Shown: positions 46,697 through 60,515 of the stretch, piece by piece
Numbering within the stretch: the first letter of the stretch is position 1
Layout: each line of letters begins with the position of its first letter
Notes under the pieces: model-generated
Told to the model about the DNA's origin: nothing
Seen by the model: only the letters and a program-made list of their open reading frames with translations
Databases searched by the model: none
Position numbers and translations under genes: made by a program
Source: Polytrichum commune
Lineage: Eukaryota > Streptophyta > Polytrichopsida > Polytrichales > Polytrichaceae
Assembly: GCA_950295325.1 (NCBI GenBank)
Contig: OX485808.1
Location: forward strand, 19,860,527 to 19,924,526
Reading direction: 5' to 3'
Length of the DNA stretch: 64,000 nucleotides

Positions 46697-48329
46697 GAAA
46701 TAAGATAACTTGAGATGGAAGGTTGAAGAAATTATAGATTCATTTATCCAAAAATAGACTTTGTTGAAAAGGACTGAAAGATAACATCCATATTGTTGGA
46801 AGTTACATACATGCATGTGTTGCGGTGGAAACCGCATTTCATGTTCTTAATGCTAGAACTGTATAAATTATTCATGTGAGAATTATAGAAAGTTGTCTAC
46901 ATACAAACTCTAAACTAAACCTAACACACACAAAAAATTCACAAGAAACAAGTAAAGATTGCAATAATATATGGCAATGGTGACCAAATGTACTACATAT
47001 GGAAAGAAAACTAAGTTAGCATATTCAAATGCATTCTTAAGTACTTGTTCTCACTCAAGACACACGTATTAGACCGATCGGATAGTACGATGGATGTATT
47101 GACTAATTTGGGATAGGATGTTTATTGGCAAGTATACACAAGTAGCTGTAAGATACATGAACATCGTGCCACACAAAAGAAGCCTCCCTCCAAAGTGGGT
47201 GTCTCTTTGTTTTTGTTTAATTTGCACTTGACATTGGCCATTTGGCTTTTTGTCTCCCACAAAAGTAAAGTAAAACATAAACATAATCGTAATCATGAAC
47301 ATAGACAATATTTCATAAGCCCATTTTTGGCTCCTTGGGTATTTGAGGATTAAGATTTGTTTAACTTGGCATTGAGACCCACATTGGAAACTTACTACAT
47401 TGATTATTCCAATTAATGCGTGTGACTATTTGGCGTTACACAACGCTATAACTATTTAATGAGATTGCAATATTTTACCAAGCAAAGTCACGTATAATAT
47501 TCTATAATGTCCGAACAACCAATTGAACTTTTGTTAGTAAAACTTGAACTTGTGAGTAAGATGCTATTGCACTATGTAACTCGGAATAATAACATGCACT
47601 AATCGGGATAATCAATGTAATATATGTGTGGAATTATTCAAATTATTGCTACATCCTCATGTATGTTCCAACACTTGTCTAGTCACCAACGGAAGTTTTA
47701 AAATATCTATATTAGCAATGTCAATGGGTCATTAGTGTGGCCCAAGCCTTAACCAAGCCCAAACAAAATTTGAAAACTAGCCTTGAATTTCTACTTACGA
47801 CTTTGGGTCTTCTTAAGATTAGAAGTCAAGAGGGGGCAATCACTTTAACCCTTGAAATCCCAAGAGCCACACTCTATGCCCCTACACAAATAGAAACGCG
47901 TAATTGAATGTCCTTATGGTCTTGTGGTGTGTGGTTTGGTCAGAGGTCTATTGGCTTTGTACATTACTAGCTTGCATTCATGTTGTTATGATCCATTGCA
48001 CCCATGCATATGAACCATAACCCAATGGCATGTCTACATGCCTCTCATGTCCATACATATCTATCATATGCATGTATGTCCATGTTCGTGTTCTTGTCCC
48101 TCCTCCAGCACCCCGCATCTGTGTGATGGCCACCTTTCTAGAATGGTGGGAAACAGTGGGGCATTGACATTGCCACTGCCTTCATTGTATATTAGATGTT
48201 ATATTTGTGGGCTATATAAGGTAAGCATGTGTTATATATACATTTTCTCTCTACACCCACTTCTTGTAACATGTGAAACATATAAGTAGTGTGATTGATA
48301 ATTAGGAAATCCCAGTCATGGGTGTTGTT
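46697..48329. other. Intergenic DNA, no gene seen
   Basis: AT-rich, with only short frames lacking motifs (largest 83 codons at 48038-48289). Confidence 0.55.
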
Positions 48330-48480
48330 GCTTACCTCATAATTTTTGGAGCTCATATGAATTATTCATTGTCAGTGAAGATTCTCTAAGCTAATAAATG
48401 ATTGTATCATCCATCACACTCCCCCCCCCCCCAACACACACACACACACACACAATATTGTGTTGAGTGTTGTATTGTCC
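48330..48480 (+). repeat. R3 fragment with poly(C) and (CA)n
   Basis: The TTTTTGGAGCTCATATGAAT block matches about 8903-8925 and 36885-36905. A 12-bp poly(C) run (48421-48432) and (CA)n stand at the place where other copies have a short CCC. Confidence 0.55.
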
Positions 48481-50224
48481 CAACCCCTTGCATATGTGCA
48501 TAGAAAACAACCCTTAATAACCCCAAGGTTTTATGTATTTTGAAGATCAATTATAAAAAAAGATTTACATGCTTGCTCAATGAAGATGACATTAATTTTT
48601 CAAAGAAGTTCTTTAGATGTGTTTATCTTATGAACAATTATACCATCTTATGGAAAGCATAAAAGAATATGATCATTTTTTAGAATGTGAACAACATTTA
48701 ATGATGGAAACTAACAATTTATCATTCAAGACACTAAAAGTGGTTTTTATTATTTTTATTTTTATGTTGAATACATAAGTATCTTAGTGATACACATACC
48801 AAATTTGAAATGAAACAAATAAAATCAAAATTGTCATGATTAATTCAAGTTTAGTGCTTTGAAAATCGATATATGGATTATTTCCATATAATTATTTTTA
48901 GTATATTTGGTTTTTTTTTGCAACAATAGAGAAGACTATCCATGTGAACACAAACTTTGGTCATTAGTTTCACTTTAGGCACATGCAGAGTAATTTGATG
49001 AAAGAAGTGAATTATGGAAGGCTTTTCAAAGTTGGAACTATGAGTATGGATTTACAAGACCTAAGATAGTTAGAATTACCGGCTTGCTCGCCTAGCCTAA
49101 GGAGGCTAAGTGAGATAAGGTAGGCATACATTTCTTCAAGGAAGCTTGAGCGCATAGTTTCACCTAGAAAACTTGTGTCCCTTGGCATAGTGAATATGCA
49201 AGAATAATAGTTGAACTAAATGTTATGGATATAGATAACAATTGTCGTAACGATTGTTGGATTGTAGCTTTGTGATAAAGCTTCTTGCTATTTTTCAATA
49301 TGAGTAATACAAAATTCATTGAAGTCGTTGAGTTTTTTTTTGTTGTTGTGTGAAATTATGAACTTTTGTCTTTTGGTGTGCTTGCACTTGACTAATTTTG
49401 AAACTGCAAATGTAGTTGTGAAAGTGTATGTTGGTGAGAATGCTTGGTTGAGAGATGTGCAGATGTGTAAACTTGTATGTGATAAATTGCTATAGTGAGA
49501 CATAAAGCTGAGCAAGATGCTCTATGAAATTGAAGGCATTGCATACCCTTTGTTTTGGATTTGGGGAGTCTTCAATGTAGAAGAGAGGAAGAATTTGATA
49601 GAACTAAGTTGAGAATGAGCAAATGAATATTATTAGCAAAGTGTCAAAATAATGAAGATAGAGTCCAACCTTGATGGAGTTTGAGAAATGCCCTATAAAA
49701 AGAGGAAGGTTTCAAATTGAGAGCATTACCCACGACTAACACACAAATTGAGAAGGTGCCAGCTACGCCCATCTAATTGACCACCATACCACAATGGAAT
49801 CCATGGAAAACCCAAGAAACATAACCATCATGATTCTAAAGCACAAGGATTGACCCTCCCCCCCCCCCCCCCCCAACATTTGGAACTAACAAAGCACTCA
49901 AACATCCATATCATCACCACCATCCCACCACCAGCACCCGGATGGCCTACCTACTACCGCCACCTAGAACCATCGCAAACTACAATCATATGCATCCATA
50001 GTCAAGATTCTCCCTCCATGCACTCCTCCTTTGCCCCATGTCTCCAAAAAACAATACAAGAAGCCGGTGCCACCAATATCCATGAGCAGAAAAATGAAAA
50101 TAGTTTTCAGTAAGACTATTCATTCAAAGAGACTTATTCATCTCACAAATTTCTTACATTAATTGTTGTTGTATAAGAGACAGGAGACCCTAAGTTCATA
50201 TTTATTTTTTCTTTGGACCCTGAA
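48481..50224. other. Intergenic DNA, no gene seen
   Basis: It contains a 17-bp poly(C) run at 49858-49874. No supported coding sequence. Confidence 0.55.
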
Positions 50225-50267
50225 AATAATAATAATAATAATAATAGTTGTTGTTGTTGTTGTTGTT
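50225..50267. repeat. Compound (AAT)n-(GTT)n microsatellite
   Basis: About seven AAT units followed directly by about seven GTT units. Confidence 0.95.
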
Positions 50268-52649
50268 AAAAATTGGATGAGGCAAGGGAAAAGAGCTGTG
50301 TATGAGAGGTGATAGTGGAGAAACACTGCCAAATAATCGAAGTTCAAACACTTCGCTATTCAAGGTGAATGTTTGTATGAGGGTATTGGCGGTGCCGCTA
50401 GTACCTTGGAAATCCAATGTTTTGTATTGTAGTAGGAGTTATTGGCATTGCGAATATGTAACTTATGAGTGAAGCTATAGTATGAGGATATTGGCAATGG
50501 TGCCAACACCTTTGTAAGGATAAATATTAAAGTTTACCCAAAAATATGAGTACTCCAAAGTAGTTTATAGGACATGTTCCAGGGTATTTCCCGTGCCACC
50601 AATGGCTAAACTTCAATTGCCAACAAATTTTAGAATATGTAGAGGGCTCCCTATCTATGTTGGGACTATGGCTTTTGTTCTTGTTGCTCAACCTTCCCCT
50701 TCAATGCATAGAAAAATTAGACATTATGGTTTCCAGGTTTTAGATTTCATAAAGTTAGAGGTTGAATCATGCTTAACATCCATCACGACAAGCTATAATG
50801 ATGGTTAGTTTTTGGTTAGCACATGTTCAACTTTCACCACGGAAGGTTTCATTATTGGTATTATTTTTTTAATATACTTTCCTGTACTCCATTCCTTGGA
50901 GTTACACATGTTTTGTGTCCAACTCTATTTTCTTTGCCCTCTCTGTGTTTGTATTGCATCATTGTCTTATTACAAAATTAAGTATCCTTTGCAAAATGTT
51001 TTGTTTTAAAAAAAAAAATTGATACTATGAATGTTAACGATAATCAAATTCAAGATGTCATAGGGCATGTAGTACAACTATGAAAATTTGTGTATGATAT
51101 ATATGGCCATAGTCGTGTACATATTGTTCTTTTCTCATTGTTCACTACTCAATGTTCATTTCTCACTATGTACAATCTAGCTTTCATGTTTTTAATCCTC
51201 CCTACCCTTCTTTTTACTAAACCCTAAAATTGTTATTCTTCGTGCCAAAATATCACAGTTATAGGATACTAGTGGGCCTATCACCAAAAATGTTGCCTTC
51301 CTCATCGCTCACAAGATAGCACTCCCAATTACAATAGTTATGTTGGATGGAAAATAATATACATTTGAGAGACTTCCACAAAGTAATATCCGGTTCATAC
51401 ATATTTAACCTGAGTGGTTCTGAATTTAAGATTAGAAAATGTGATTCATTTTCAAAAATCAACTTAAAAAATTTGAATTTTTCCTTTTGTCAAGAATTTA
51501 TTTGCTAGATGTTATCAATCTTAAAGTAGAATTTCAATAAACTATAGTGCTTAATAAAATAATATAGCTTTCATGAAAGGTTGATGGGTAAGACAAGTAT
51601 GTGGAGAAATCCTTGGCATGGTAGCGAGGCCACGTTCGAACCAATAAAGAAGTGAAAGGTGAAAATACTATGGAACCATTTAGGGCTCACCTTGTGTCTC
51701 CCCTAGTGTCTTGTTCCTAATTGAGTCAATTTGGAGGAAAACAAAAATGTATATTGAATTTTAAGTTTTTTAACACGTACAACTTAACCTTTCCTCGCTT
51801 TAGTTTGTTCAACGTGGGTGGCCCTAATTTAGTATAGGGGGACCTAACTTGGATAGATTAACCACAAGCTTGTGAGAGTGAGTAGTATTTTATCACATCA
51901 TATATGATACTTTAGTTGTCATGCCAGGTCTCACGTGGTGTTTTGGGCATATGTTCACGAAGGACGTAACGGGTGTATCATTGGCTGTGAATAAAAGAAA
52001 GACTTAAAACCACCCACCTCCTTGTACTTACTATTCCAAGCTTTCATGTTCCCAAATTGAGCACTATAAGCTAGACCTTTGTTCAACCTAGCACCGAGGA
52101 CCAACTTATTGTTAGGCTCATAATTAAGCCAAGCAATTGTCGTTTGAGCGGTCTTTTTTTGGGGTGCCTCACCCCACCATTACCTAGTATTGTGATTTGC
52201 ATTTTAAAGGTCGATTTGGAACTTAGAGTGTGGATCGCCCCATCATGCATGGTTGCATGATTTGGGAGTCCGATACTCATGGCTTTATTTTTAGAGGTTT
52301 TTTTTTTTTTTGGGCTGGTCAAAACTTGACTTTGACCGGTGACAAGAAATTGGTGACTGGTCATCAAAAGTGGGTTGAAGGAAGTCCCACAAATAAGTTG
52401 GTATTAGATATTCAAATAAGAATTTCTAACATTGGCTTCAAGTCATGACAAACTTCACATCGTTTTTCTATAGAAAAAAGCATGATAACTAAATCTAGAT
52501 AATGCACTTTTTTTAAAGCACACTTATGTGAAGGAGTCTGATTAATCTAAGCATTTCGTGTTTCATTTTTCATTTTTGGAAATAGGAGGCCAATAAGCCG
52601 TCGTCAAGATCATTAAAATAAGAGGAAAGCACGATCACTTGGAGATTAA
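50268..52649. other. Intergenic DNA, no supported gene
   Basis: Frames at 50593-50808 and 50812-51009 on the plus strand show no domain. A 12-bp poly(T) run lies at about 52300. Nothing else is recognised. Confidence 0.5.
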
Positions 52650-53106
52650 GGGCCACTCCACACACGAGACTGAGAGCCCGTGACCATTACACTTCAAGCA
52701 CTCTCATTGGTGGGAAAGGAGGAGTATGTGAATGTAAGATGGACGTAGAGGTTACATGGATTTCTACATGGCATCAAATGGGTCATGTTTCATGGTCACT
52801 TGGACTATTTTCAAAAACCACCTCTTGGAGGTAGGCCTAACACAAAACCATCGGGAGACATGGCACTCTGAACGCTTACAACCGTTGATTTAATCTATTT
52901 TTATTATGTGTGAGGACCCAAATGAATAGAAATTCATTGGAATAGCATTTGGTTGAGGGCCCGGTCACATATGGCTTCACACTACACTAGAAGGTCCGTG
53001 ACCACATTACATGATTTTGAAGGTGTCTTGAGATGGCCCTTTGGACACTTTCTTTTGGGCTCTCACAATTTCATGGATGGCTCTTGGCTCGTGTGCGAAG
53101 TGGCCC
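52650..53106. mobile_element. PIF/Harbinger-like MITE family M2, copy 2
   Basis: The ends GGGCCACTCCACACACGAG and, inverted, GGGCCACTTCGCACACGAG are flanked by TAA (52647-52649 and 53107-53109). The element is 457 bp and non-coding. It is related to copy 1 at 36098-36433, which has TTA duplications: same ends, but a longer interior. Confidence 0.85.
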
Positions 53107-53957
53107 TAATCTAAGGATTGCATGACCTATAGACAACATGTTCTATATGACATCAATCTAGAGATGTTTTGAACTTATGGAGGTGTTTTACAATTAGTTT
53201 CTCTTTATGGAATTATAAGTTGGTTGATTTATGGGTTTCTATCGCATGGAGGAGGAGGTTGAGAAAGAGAAACTAGACAATATTTATTTACAGTCCATGA
53301 CACTCATGACATGAAATTGAATCCCCTGTCTTTAATTACATGAAGGTATTAAGTCGATGTTAAGACTGCTTTATAAGTATAGTAAATTTGGACAGAGTTA
53401 CTTTTGACATAGTTGATTGAAATGAAAGCGTGTTGTTCAAATACATGTTTTGTGCATGCAAGTGCCTATGTTGGGCCCTTCGGAGGCTTAGTGGTTAAGC
53501 CTAACACAATTGTAATCAAAAGTTTCATATTTGTTTCTCATCTATGGAAGAATTCACACGGGTTTTAAAAAAAAATGCAATATTCAATGGAAGTTGGCAT
53601 AAAGTAGAGCACTTGTGAAGGTGACTTGTGTATAAGTCTAACATGGGCTACAAATCTAGGTAATGAAAGAACAAGTAAACCAAGGAAAATCTTATAAAGC
53701 TTTGTAATGAGCATCAAAGACCTTGAATTAACACAAGGTGGCTCCTCAAACACGGATCAATCATTAACCTTAAGGTTTGCTTTAACTTTAAAGGCTCTTA
53801 GTGACATTGTCATTGATATTGATACATGTAGCAACCATGTTATGTATATGTGGGCCTTGTTTCATTTCGGATTATTGGTTTGGGAAGGCCCATAAACATA
53901 TAGAAATGAAATATCAACAATGAATGAGAACAAAGGCAATGTATGGTCCAAGATGAC
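53107..53957. other. Intergenic DNA, no gene seen
   Basis: Unassigned. GGCTTAGTGGTTAAGCC near 53484 resembles an A box but has no matching B box. Confidence 0.5.
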
Positions 53958-54041
53958 CCTAAACTACCAGATGATAGTTGAAAAGAACCCAAGTCAAATG
54001 GAGTGTTCGGTGGTTCGATTCCCAACTATGAAATCGTCTCT
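53958..54041 (+). mobile_element. tRNA-derived SINE head, second copy
   Basis: It aligns over about 85 bp with the head of the SINE at 21121-21387: CCTAAACTAC, GATGATAGT-type A box, AATGGAGTG, B box GGTTCGATTCC (54012-54022) and TATGAAATC. The body is not recognisable after 54041, so the copy is truncated or diverged. Confidence 0.65.
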
Positions 54042-55899
54042 CCACTTGACACAAAACTAGCTAGATGGTCAAGCGCCTCTTGTGTTCCAAAAAACAAGAA
54101 GAAAAAAGGCAATGCCATAATCTAGAAGGGAGGGATAAACCTAGAAGAATGAGGGTGGGGACTTATGAGGTCATGCTCACCTTTTTGAATAATCATGACC
54201 AATAGAATTAGATTGAAGCATGCAATTGTCAATCCCAACCGTCCATGTAGTATTTCTTGTGCTAACTATCATTGATATCGTTTAACTTCCTTGGTTATTT
54301 CATTGATACTTTCATGCCTAGGTCTTTAAAGGGAAACGTAGTCATAATTTGAACTCATTAGACACTATTTGAACACAATAAATAAGGGGGCAAGGGAGCA
54401 AGAGGATGAGAGGAAGGAAGAAAGAGGGTAGGATAGGACTGGCTTTCGGAATGAGGGAAGGCGAGATGGGATTAATGGATACGAGGGTATATCTCATTTC
54501 ATCCAACATAAAAGACTCAAAATAATGTGCACCATGATAGTAATTTTGTGAAGTTGATTTGACATCCAAACTAGCTTTATAGACGTTGAATTAATCTAGT
54601 CAAAGTTATGTGGGATGAATTGGCCACAATCTCACATGGGATCAAGTTTTTACATTGGATGCAATAATTCCCTCCCGTTATAAAAAAGAAGAAGAAGAAA
54701 AGATATATTGATTTCAATTTCAAATTTATGTGGTCATCTTTCCAACAACATGCTCATGATGTGGCATTTCCTCATTGGTACATGCGATTAGGTTGCCTTC
54801 ACGAGCAAATTGCCCCATGCAAATTACCTTAGATCAATACCAAATTATGAAACCCTATAACTTTGTTACTTTATCCATATAACAACCACCGTTTAAGAAA
54901 TAAGCTACTCCATCTTGTTACTGCTATAATAATGAATATTCAAAGTAATGTAAAATATCGACATATTAGTGTATAGAAGTGTCTTCCTTTATGTTTGGGG
55001 GTGGAAGGGAGGGGGGGGGGGGTAACTCTTTGCAACAAAGGGTTAATAATGCGAAGAACAGAAGGTAAATAACATAGTAAATACGTAGTGAAAAACGACG
55101 TTTGATATATGAGATAAAGTTGGAGTTGGTGTGGGACTTATGGTTAACACCTACCAAGACTACCAATAATCCTCACAATCAAAGTAACTGAAACTGAATC
55201 AGTTGAGCCATTCATTTTGTTTGAGAGGACAGTGTTAGTACCTTTGTCCTTCCACCAATGTAATTAAAGGCATAAGTAAAGCACACAGGTGACAGGGTTT
55301 CTGAGCGTGGAAATTGTGTAAACGGAATTTATTAACAAACTCTGAAAGACAGAAAAAAAAAGAAAAAAGAAAACGTCGGTGTTCGTGCACCTAAAGTAGA
55401 GGGTGCTACAACCAACAACCCACCCAAAACCAACACCTCTAAACACCTCCTCATTGTCAACACTCTATTTCTCAATGGGAGGTGTGGCCATATGTCCCTA
55501 TCATTTATTTCAAAATAGTGTGCAATTAGTATTAATGTATGCAAGTGTCCAATTTGTTTTTGGTATGGTTTTTCCATATATTGTGTGTATTTACAAATTA
55601 ATGTTTATGTGATTTGTGCATTGGTTATGCCTTTTTCTTTCCCAAAGAAGTCACAAAGTTTATGATTGAATTTTTTATTATGAGAGTCATTATTTCATGT
55701 ATGTATATTTGTTTTTGGTTAGGTCAGACTTTTCTTTTTGTGGGCTTTGTTAAGAAACTTTTGTAGGTTTCGGATAGAGTCATCATGCATTTTGGATGAG
55801 TAGCTAGCAAGCCAAAGTGGGATGTGTGTGCGGTGTGTATGTGGGGGTGGGGATCTCTATGTCATTCCATGCATTGTCGTATGTTGAGGCGTACGGTAT
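54042..55899. other. Intergenic DNA with an R3 fragment
   Basis: 54740-54890 matches the right part of R3 (GATTAGGTTGCCTTCACGAG block). A purine-rich tract lies at 54386-54450 and a 12-bp poly(G) run at 55011-55022. No supported gene. Confidence 0.5.
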
Positions 55900-57702
55900 T
55901 TTTTTTTAATGATTCCAACATAAACTTGACCTTTTTGTCTAGTTGTTTTGTGTTTGGTCTAGTATATTTGATGGACTATGGCAATGACTAGGGTTTTATC
56001 TGGGTAGTGGTGTTGAGAGGATGGGTGTCTTATATGGTTGTTTTTCAAGAAGATATTGTTTAGGTTGTCCATGAAGATGTGGGTGACTTGTTGGGTGGTT
56101 TGTATTCTCCTAATCATGTTGTGCTGCATGTTTTGTGACCATCGTCTTTTCTTTCTTTAAATTTTCTCCTTTTTTCCTTTTTTAGGGGGGGGGGGGTAGG
56201 TTGAAGGAACCACCCATATATATGTCATTTTGTTGGGCATACTTCAAGGGGTGTATGTAGTTGTATATGGCAAGCTCTTGGTGGGTATGTATTTGTGTGT
56301 ACGTTATATACATTTTGTTGGGATTATTGTAGGTTTTGTGGGAATTGTGCGTAGCCCAAGGGGATTTGTTGGTTATGTATGCATATGATTGATGTGAGGG
56401 AGGTTTATATTTGTTGGTAGTATTTGGGCCATTATGGGTAGATGTGTGAATGAGGGAGTTGGGGATTTGTCTAGAGGTATTTGTTGCTTGGATGGGTCCT
56501 TGTGGTTATGAGTATGATGACTATCTTGGGTCATCTTTGGCCACCAATCTTCCCTAATGTAGTGCTTCTAGTGAGGTATTATGATCGGTGGGGTGCGCTA
56601 GACCTTTTCATATCGAATGGAGTTGAATACGATATCTCTATGTTGGAGGAAGTTGTAGTGTGTGATTTGGAGTAGGCATGTGTGGGGGATGAATAGTATC
56701 TATGGGTAATATTAAATATGTCCATGAGCGGTCTGGTAATTGAGGGGTGTAGGGTGTGGTGTTGGTTGAACACTTTAATGGTTTTTTGGTTTTCTTTTTC
56801 TTTTTGTTGCATAGTGTCTATATATATATTGATATTGTTGTACTAACCTTAGAATTTTAAATGTGGAAGTTTGACATGGGTGGTTGGAGGAAGTTTGGGT
56901 AGTGGGTTTGGGTAGTGTGGGATAATTTATTCAACATCCAATGAAGTTTTTCTATGGTAATGGTGGTAATGTAGCTTCCTTGGTGGGTACATATGTGTGT
57001 TTTTGGTCCTTAGATTTGGATTATGGGTTTTGTGTGATAATATCCTTGTGTGAGTTACATTCTTGTGTGGATATGATAAGGTTGTTGATTGGAAGGGGGT
57101 TTCTTATATATCTTAAGTATTTGGATTGGGTGTGGTTGATACAACTTTGGTATTTGTCCTTGGTTTGTTTTGTGTATGTGTCATTATGGTATTTAGTAAG
57201 GAGGAGTAAATTGTGGTCTAGCATGACGTTGTTGTTGTGTAGGAGGTCAGGTTCTTCTCTCCATGTTTGTGTGTTACCTTGTGTTATTCCATTGACATAG
57301 GGAGTGTGTTTTTATGGATTGTGTGCCCCATTTGTCCAATCTATTGGTTATTTTGGTGTCAATTAGATATTGGATTTTTCTCTCCTAGTGTGTTGCTTGG
57401 GTTGGTAGGTTCACGGTTGTTGGTAGGGATTTGGTCTATTTGGGGGTGGTTGGTGGGAACAATAAATTGGCTAGTTTTAAAGCTTTTAAAAGAGTTTGGG
57501 GCATGTTGATAATCTATATGGAATTAATCTAGAGTTAGTATGGTAGTTAGGCTTGTGTTTTGTATTTGTTGGAGGGTGGTGATCCTATACATGTAGAATT
57601 TGTTGAGATATTGTTATTTTCCTTGGTTTTGGGAGGGAGTGATGAGTACATGAGGTTAGCTTGCTGTCCATTGTCTAGTGGGGTGGTGTTCATTGGGAAG
57701 GC
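55900..57702 (-). pseudogene. Probable 3' part of the LINE relic
   Basis: The plus strand is strikingly G/T-rich over this whole interval. This fits a minus-strand element rich in A and C, and continues the composition of the RT relic next to it. Minus-strand frames such as 57021-57224 and about 56480-56620 (with DWWPKM) may be C-terminal pieces, but no motif is secure. A poly(T) run near 55898 could be the poly(A) tail of the element. A 12-bp poly(G) run lies at 56185-56196. Confidence 0.4.
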
Positions 57703-58545
57703 CTAATTGATGGTATGGATTTGGTTTTTGATTTTTTGATTTTTTTGATTTGTTTTTGCATGAATAGGGTTTTGGAAATGGATGATCTTGTGCATGCTTG
57801 GTATTTTTAGTTTGTGGAGATGCAATGAACCACTATACTTGGCTAATGTATGTTTTGAGATTCCTTGGTAGATTGTGCCCAACATGCCTTGATCATTCAA
57901 TACTTGGATGAGTCTATGTCTCATGAAATTAATGTAACCTGATAGTAGCGATGTTGCATTTTTGCCGAAATCTTCTACGTCAATGTGGGTGGGGATGTTG
58001 GCAGTGTTTTTGGTAGGTTGCATATGTTTTTTCATGAAATTGCTGAGGATTATGTCTAGTTTCTAATATCAAGTTTAGAGAATGGTATAACGTATTATGC
58101 GTAGGCATTTCCCGATCTGGTGATGGCACATTTAAAGTCCGTGTGGGATCATTCTATGAACTATTATAATTTGTGGACTTATGGTCACATGTTGTGGATA
58201 TTGCCGGTGATTAGGACAAGGTCGTTTGCGTAGGCTATGGTGTTGCACCCAGCGGGCAAGGTGTTGAAGTGGTAGCTTATGTCATCTTTGTCAAGCCACC
58301 TTAAGAGAGGTTTAAGGAAAATGATAAATAGGAATGGGATTTTTGTATCCTTGTATGTTGCCTCTACTTAGTTGTATGGGTGGAGTAGCTCCGAAGTGGT
58401 TTGCAAAAACGAAGGTGGTTAAGTTCATGTAGATGTTGTCCACTAGTTGTATTACGTCGTGTGGGTAGCCTAGGGCTTCCATGAGGGCCAATAGTCTAGC
58501 ATGACCTATAAAGCCAAAGGCTTTCCTTAACTGTGAATATGTAAT
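57703..58545 (-). pseudogene. Non-LTR retrotransposon (LINE) reverse transcriptase relic
   Basis: On the minus strand the frame gives RKAFGFIGHARLLALMEALG and then RGNIQGYKNPIPIY, where GxxQGD followed by SP is normal. After a frameshift it continues PLLRWLDKDD and NTIAYANDLVLIT near 58221-58235, where YADD is normal. Downstream comes EDFGKNATSLLSGYIN and LGTIYQGISKHTLAKYSGSLHLHKLK, like the part after the RT palm in plant LINEs. The catalytic Asp pair is damaged (YAND), and stops and frameshifts abound. The endonuclease and the start are missing above 58545. The RT call is firm; the clade is not assigned. Confidence 0.8.
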
Positions 58546-59221
58546 GATATGGTTGAGCCTGCCATACTACTACAATAGAGTTTTATTGGTTGAGAGTGCC
58601 TCGGGTCCTTACTTTAGTTTACATGAGGGTAGGTTTGGACTCCAACCCATAACATTTTCAATGGATGAGGAACCTACATGGAATCCCACATGGCAAGTAT
58701 GGATAATTTTGGCCGTGATTGTAGAGGACTTTTCAGAACAACTCTTGAAGGCAGTCATGAGTGGAATATGCCGCGGGCCCTGGGGGACAACCCATGACAA
58801 CTTATTATACTACATATTCAAATACTATCCACGTTCAATTCATAGTGTGATTGTTGGAGCTACTATAGTAGGTTTCCTTCCGTGCAACTTATGTGCAATA
58901 GTTTTTCTAATATGTAATAAACAACCCTAATTCTCCTCATTTGTACCTTATAAATAGATCTTGAATGCTCAAAATATTATTGAATTAGCATATACAAACA
59001 CCAATACATAATCAAAGTTGTAAGCACTTTCTTACTTCTCTCCTCCATGATGCATTCTAATTTCTAATTATAATATTGCGAGGTCTTTTAGGTTTACACT
59101 TAGTACATGTGACTTTGGACTATGGTCCATGGACTTGTCTATGATCTCATCCAGAAAGTGGGGTACAATGGTCATTTAAGAGCCATGGCCTAATGCATGT
59201 AGTGTAAAATAACCCTTATAT

Positions 59222-59259
<38 letters not shown>

Positions 59260-60515
59260 CGAGATTGATCGTCTCGAACTATGGGCACCCCCAATAGGGA
59301 CAAAGTAAACAACTTAATCCATAAGGTTCACTATAGGGTAAATGGGTTTTAAATGAACACTTTTGCCTCTACATGAGCAAGGTTTTTCATAATCTAATCC
59401 AAAATACACAATTAGTGTGGGATGATGAACAAATATAAATTGTGTTCATAGGAATATTCCCATTTATGTTGACTGTTGAGCCTAGAATGGTTAACACATT
59501 TGGGGCATTTAGTCCAATCTCGTTTATTCCCATATTTTTCCAGTGTCCATTCTTAGATCCACACCTAACCACACACCACTCAAACATATGTGTCCACATG
59601 TTAGAGATGTTTGAAGAACATTGGTCTATCATACACACCCTAGTAGTGACCCTTGTTTGTCGATGGTTATAAGAAAGAAAAACAAAACATGGAACTTGTA
59701 AAATGTTGGAGTCATGACAATGAAACTTGAAAAATTAAACCTTGACTTAGAAGCAAAAAACTATTTGTGAAGTCTTGTTCTCTCCGTCATTTTAGCATGA
59801 CGCATTCATATTTCCAATATATATCATGAATGAATGACGAAATCAATGAAAAAAAAATCCCCTTAAACCTTATTAAATGCTTTCATCCAAGTAAATAAAT
59901 TTATGGCGACTCCAGTGATGAACTGACCTCATTCTTATGATATTGAAATTTGATGATATAAGAAAAAGGAAAACAAAAGAAAAACAAAAAGACATGTTTA
60001 AGGCATTTAGGCATCAAATAAGTACCTCACTTTGGTCCCCAAGTGCACACATGGTGTCCGCATTGTAACTTGAGGAATAGGAAAAGGATTGATTGGCATA
60101 AAACAGTTAAAGAGGACCATAAAGCTCCTCTGGTTGCTCATCAAAGCATCTTGAATTCATTCAATGTTCGATGGTGTAATAAAAACTAATTGCTTATAGG
60201 AGCAATTTAGTGGTATTGTTGGAATTCTAAAGGGGCCAATTATAAGAACCCGGTTTTGGGCTTGGCCTTCTTGGAGTTGTAGCTTAGATTTGTCCTCTTG
60301 CTATTGAACTTATGTCGCTTTTGCTCCCCAAATACAAGAAACTACTTTGGACATAGCCGAGGTGAAGAACAAATTAAGACTCATGATGGTGGATCATTTA
60401 AGGGCTGAGAATCAACGCCTTTTCCATGACTGGGTCTTACGTTAGTCTCATCACTCTCATCTACATAGCACATTCTCTCATCATTTAAAACACACATAAA
60501 AGATTGCAACAACTA
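58546..60515. other. Intergenic DNA, possible solo LTR and R3 fragment
   Basis: 58544-58930 is open on the plus strand (128 codons) without a recognisable domain. A TATAAATAG box near 58949 and the general look of 58590-59060 could reflect an LTR, but ends are not found. (CT)n lies at 59225-59255. An R3 core fragment lies at 59450-59600. The rest is unassigned. Confidence 0.4.
59225..59255. repeat. (CT)n microsatellite
   Basis: About 15 CT units. Confidence 0.95.

Noticed and set aside
51585-51640. tRNA-like or SINE head (GTTCGAACC at about 51634)
   Set aside because: The A-box region is poor and no second copy was found.
58544-58930. 128-codon plus-strand frame
   Set aside because: It starts opposite the end of the LINE relic and has no domain; part of it may belong to an LTR-like sequence instead.
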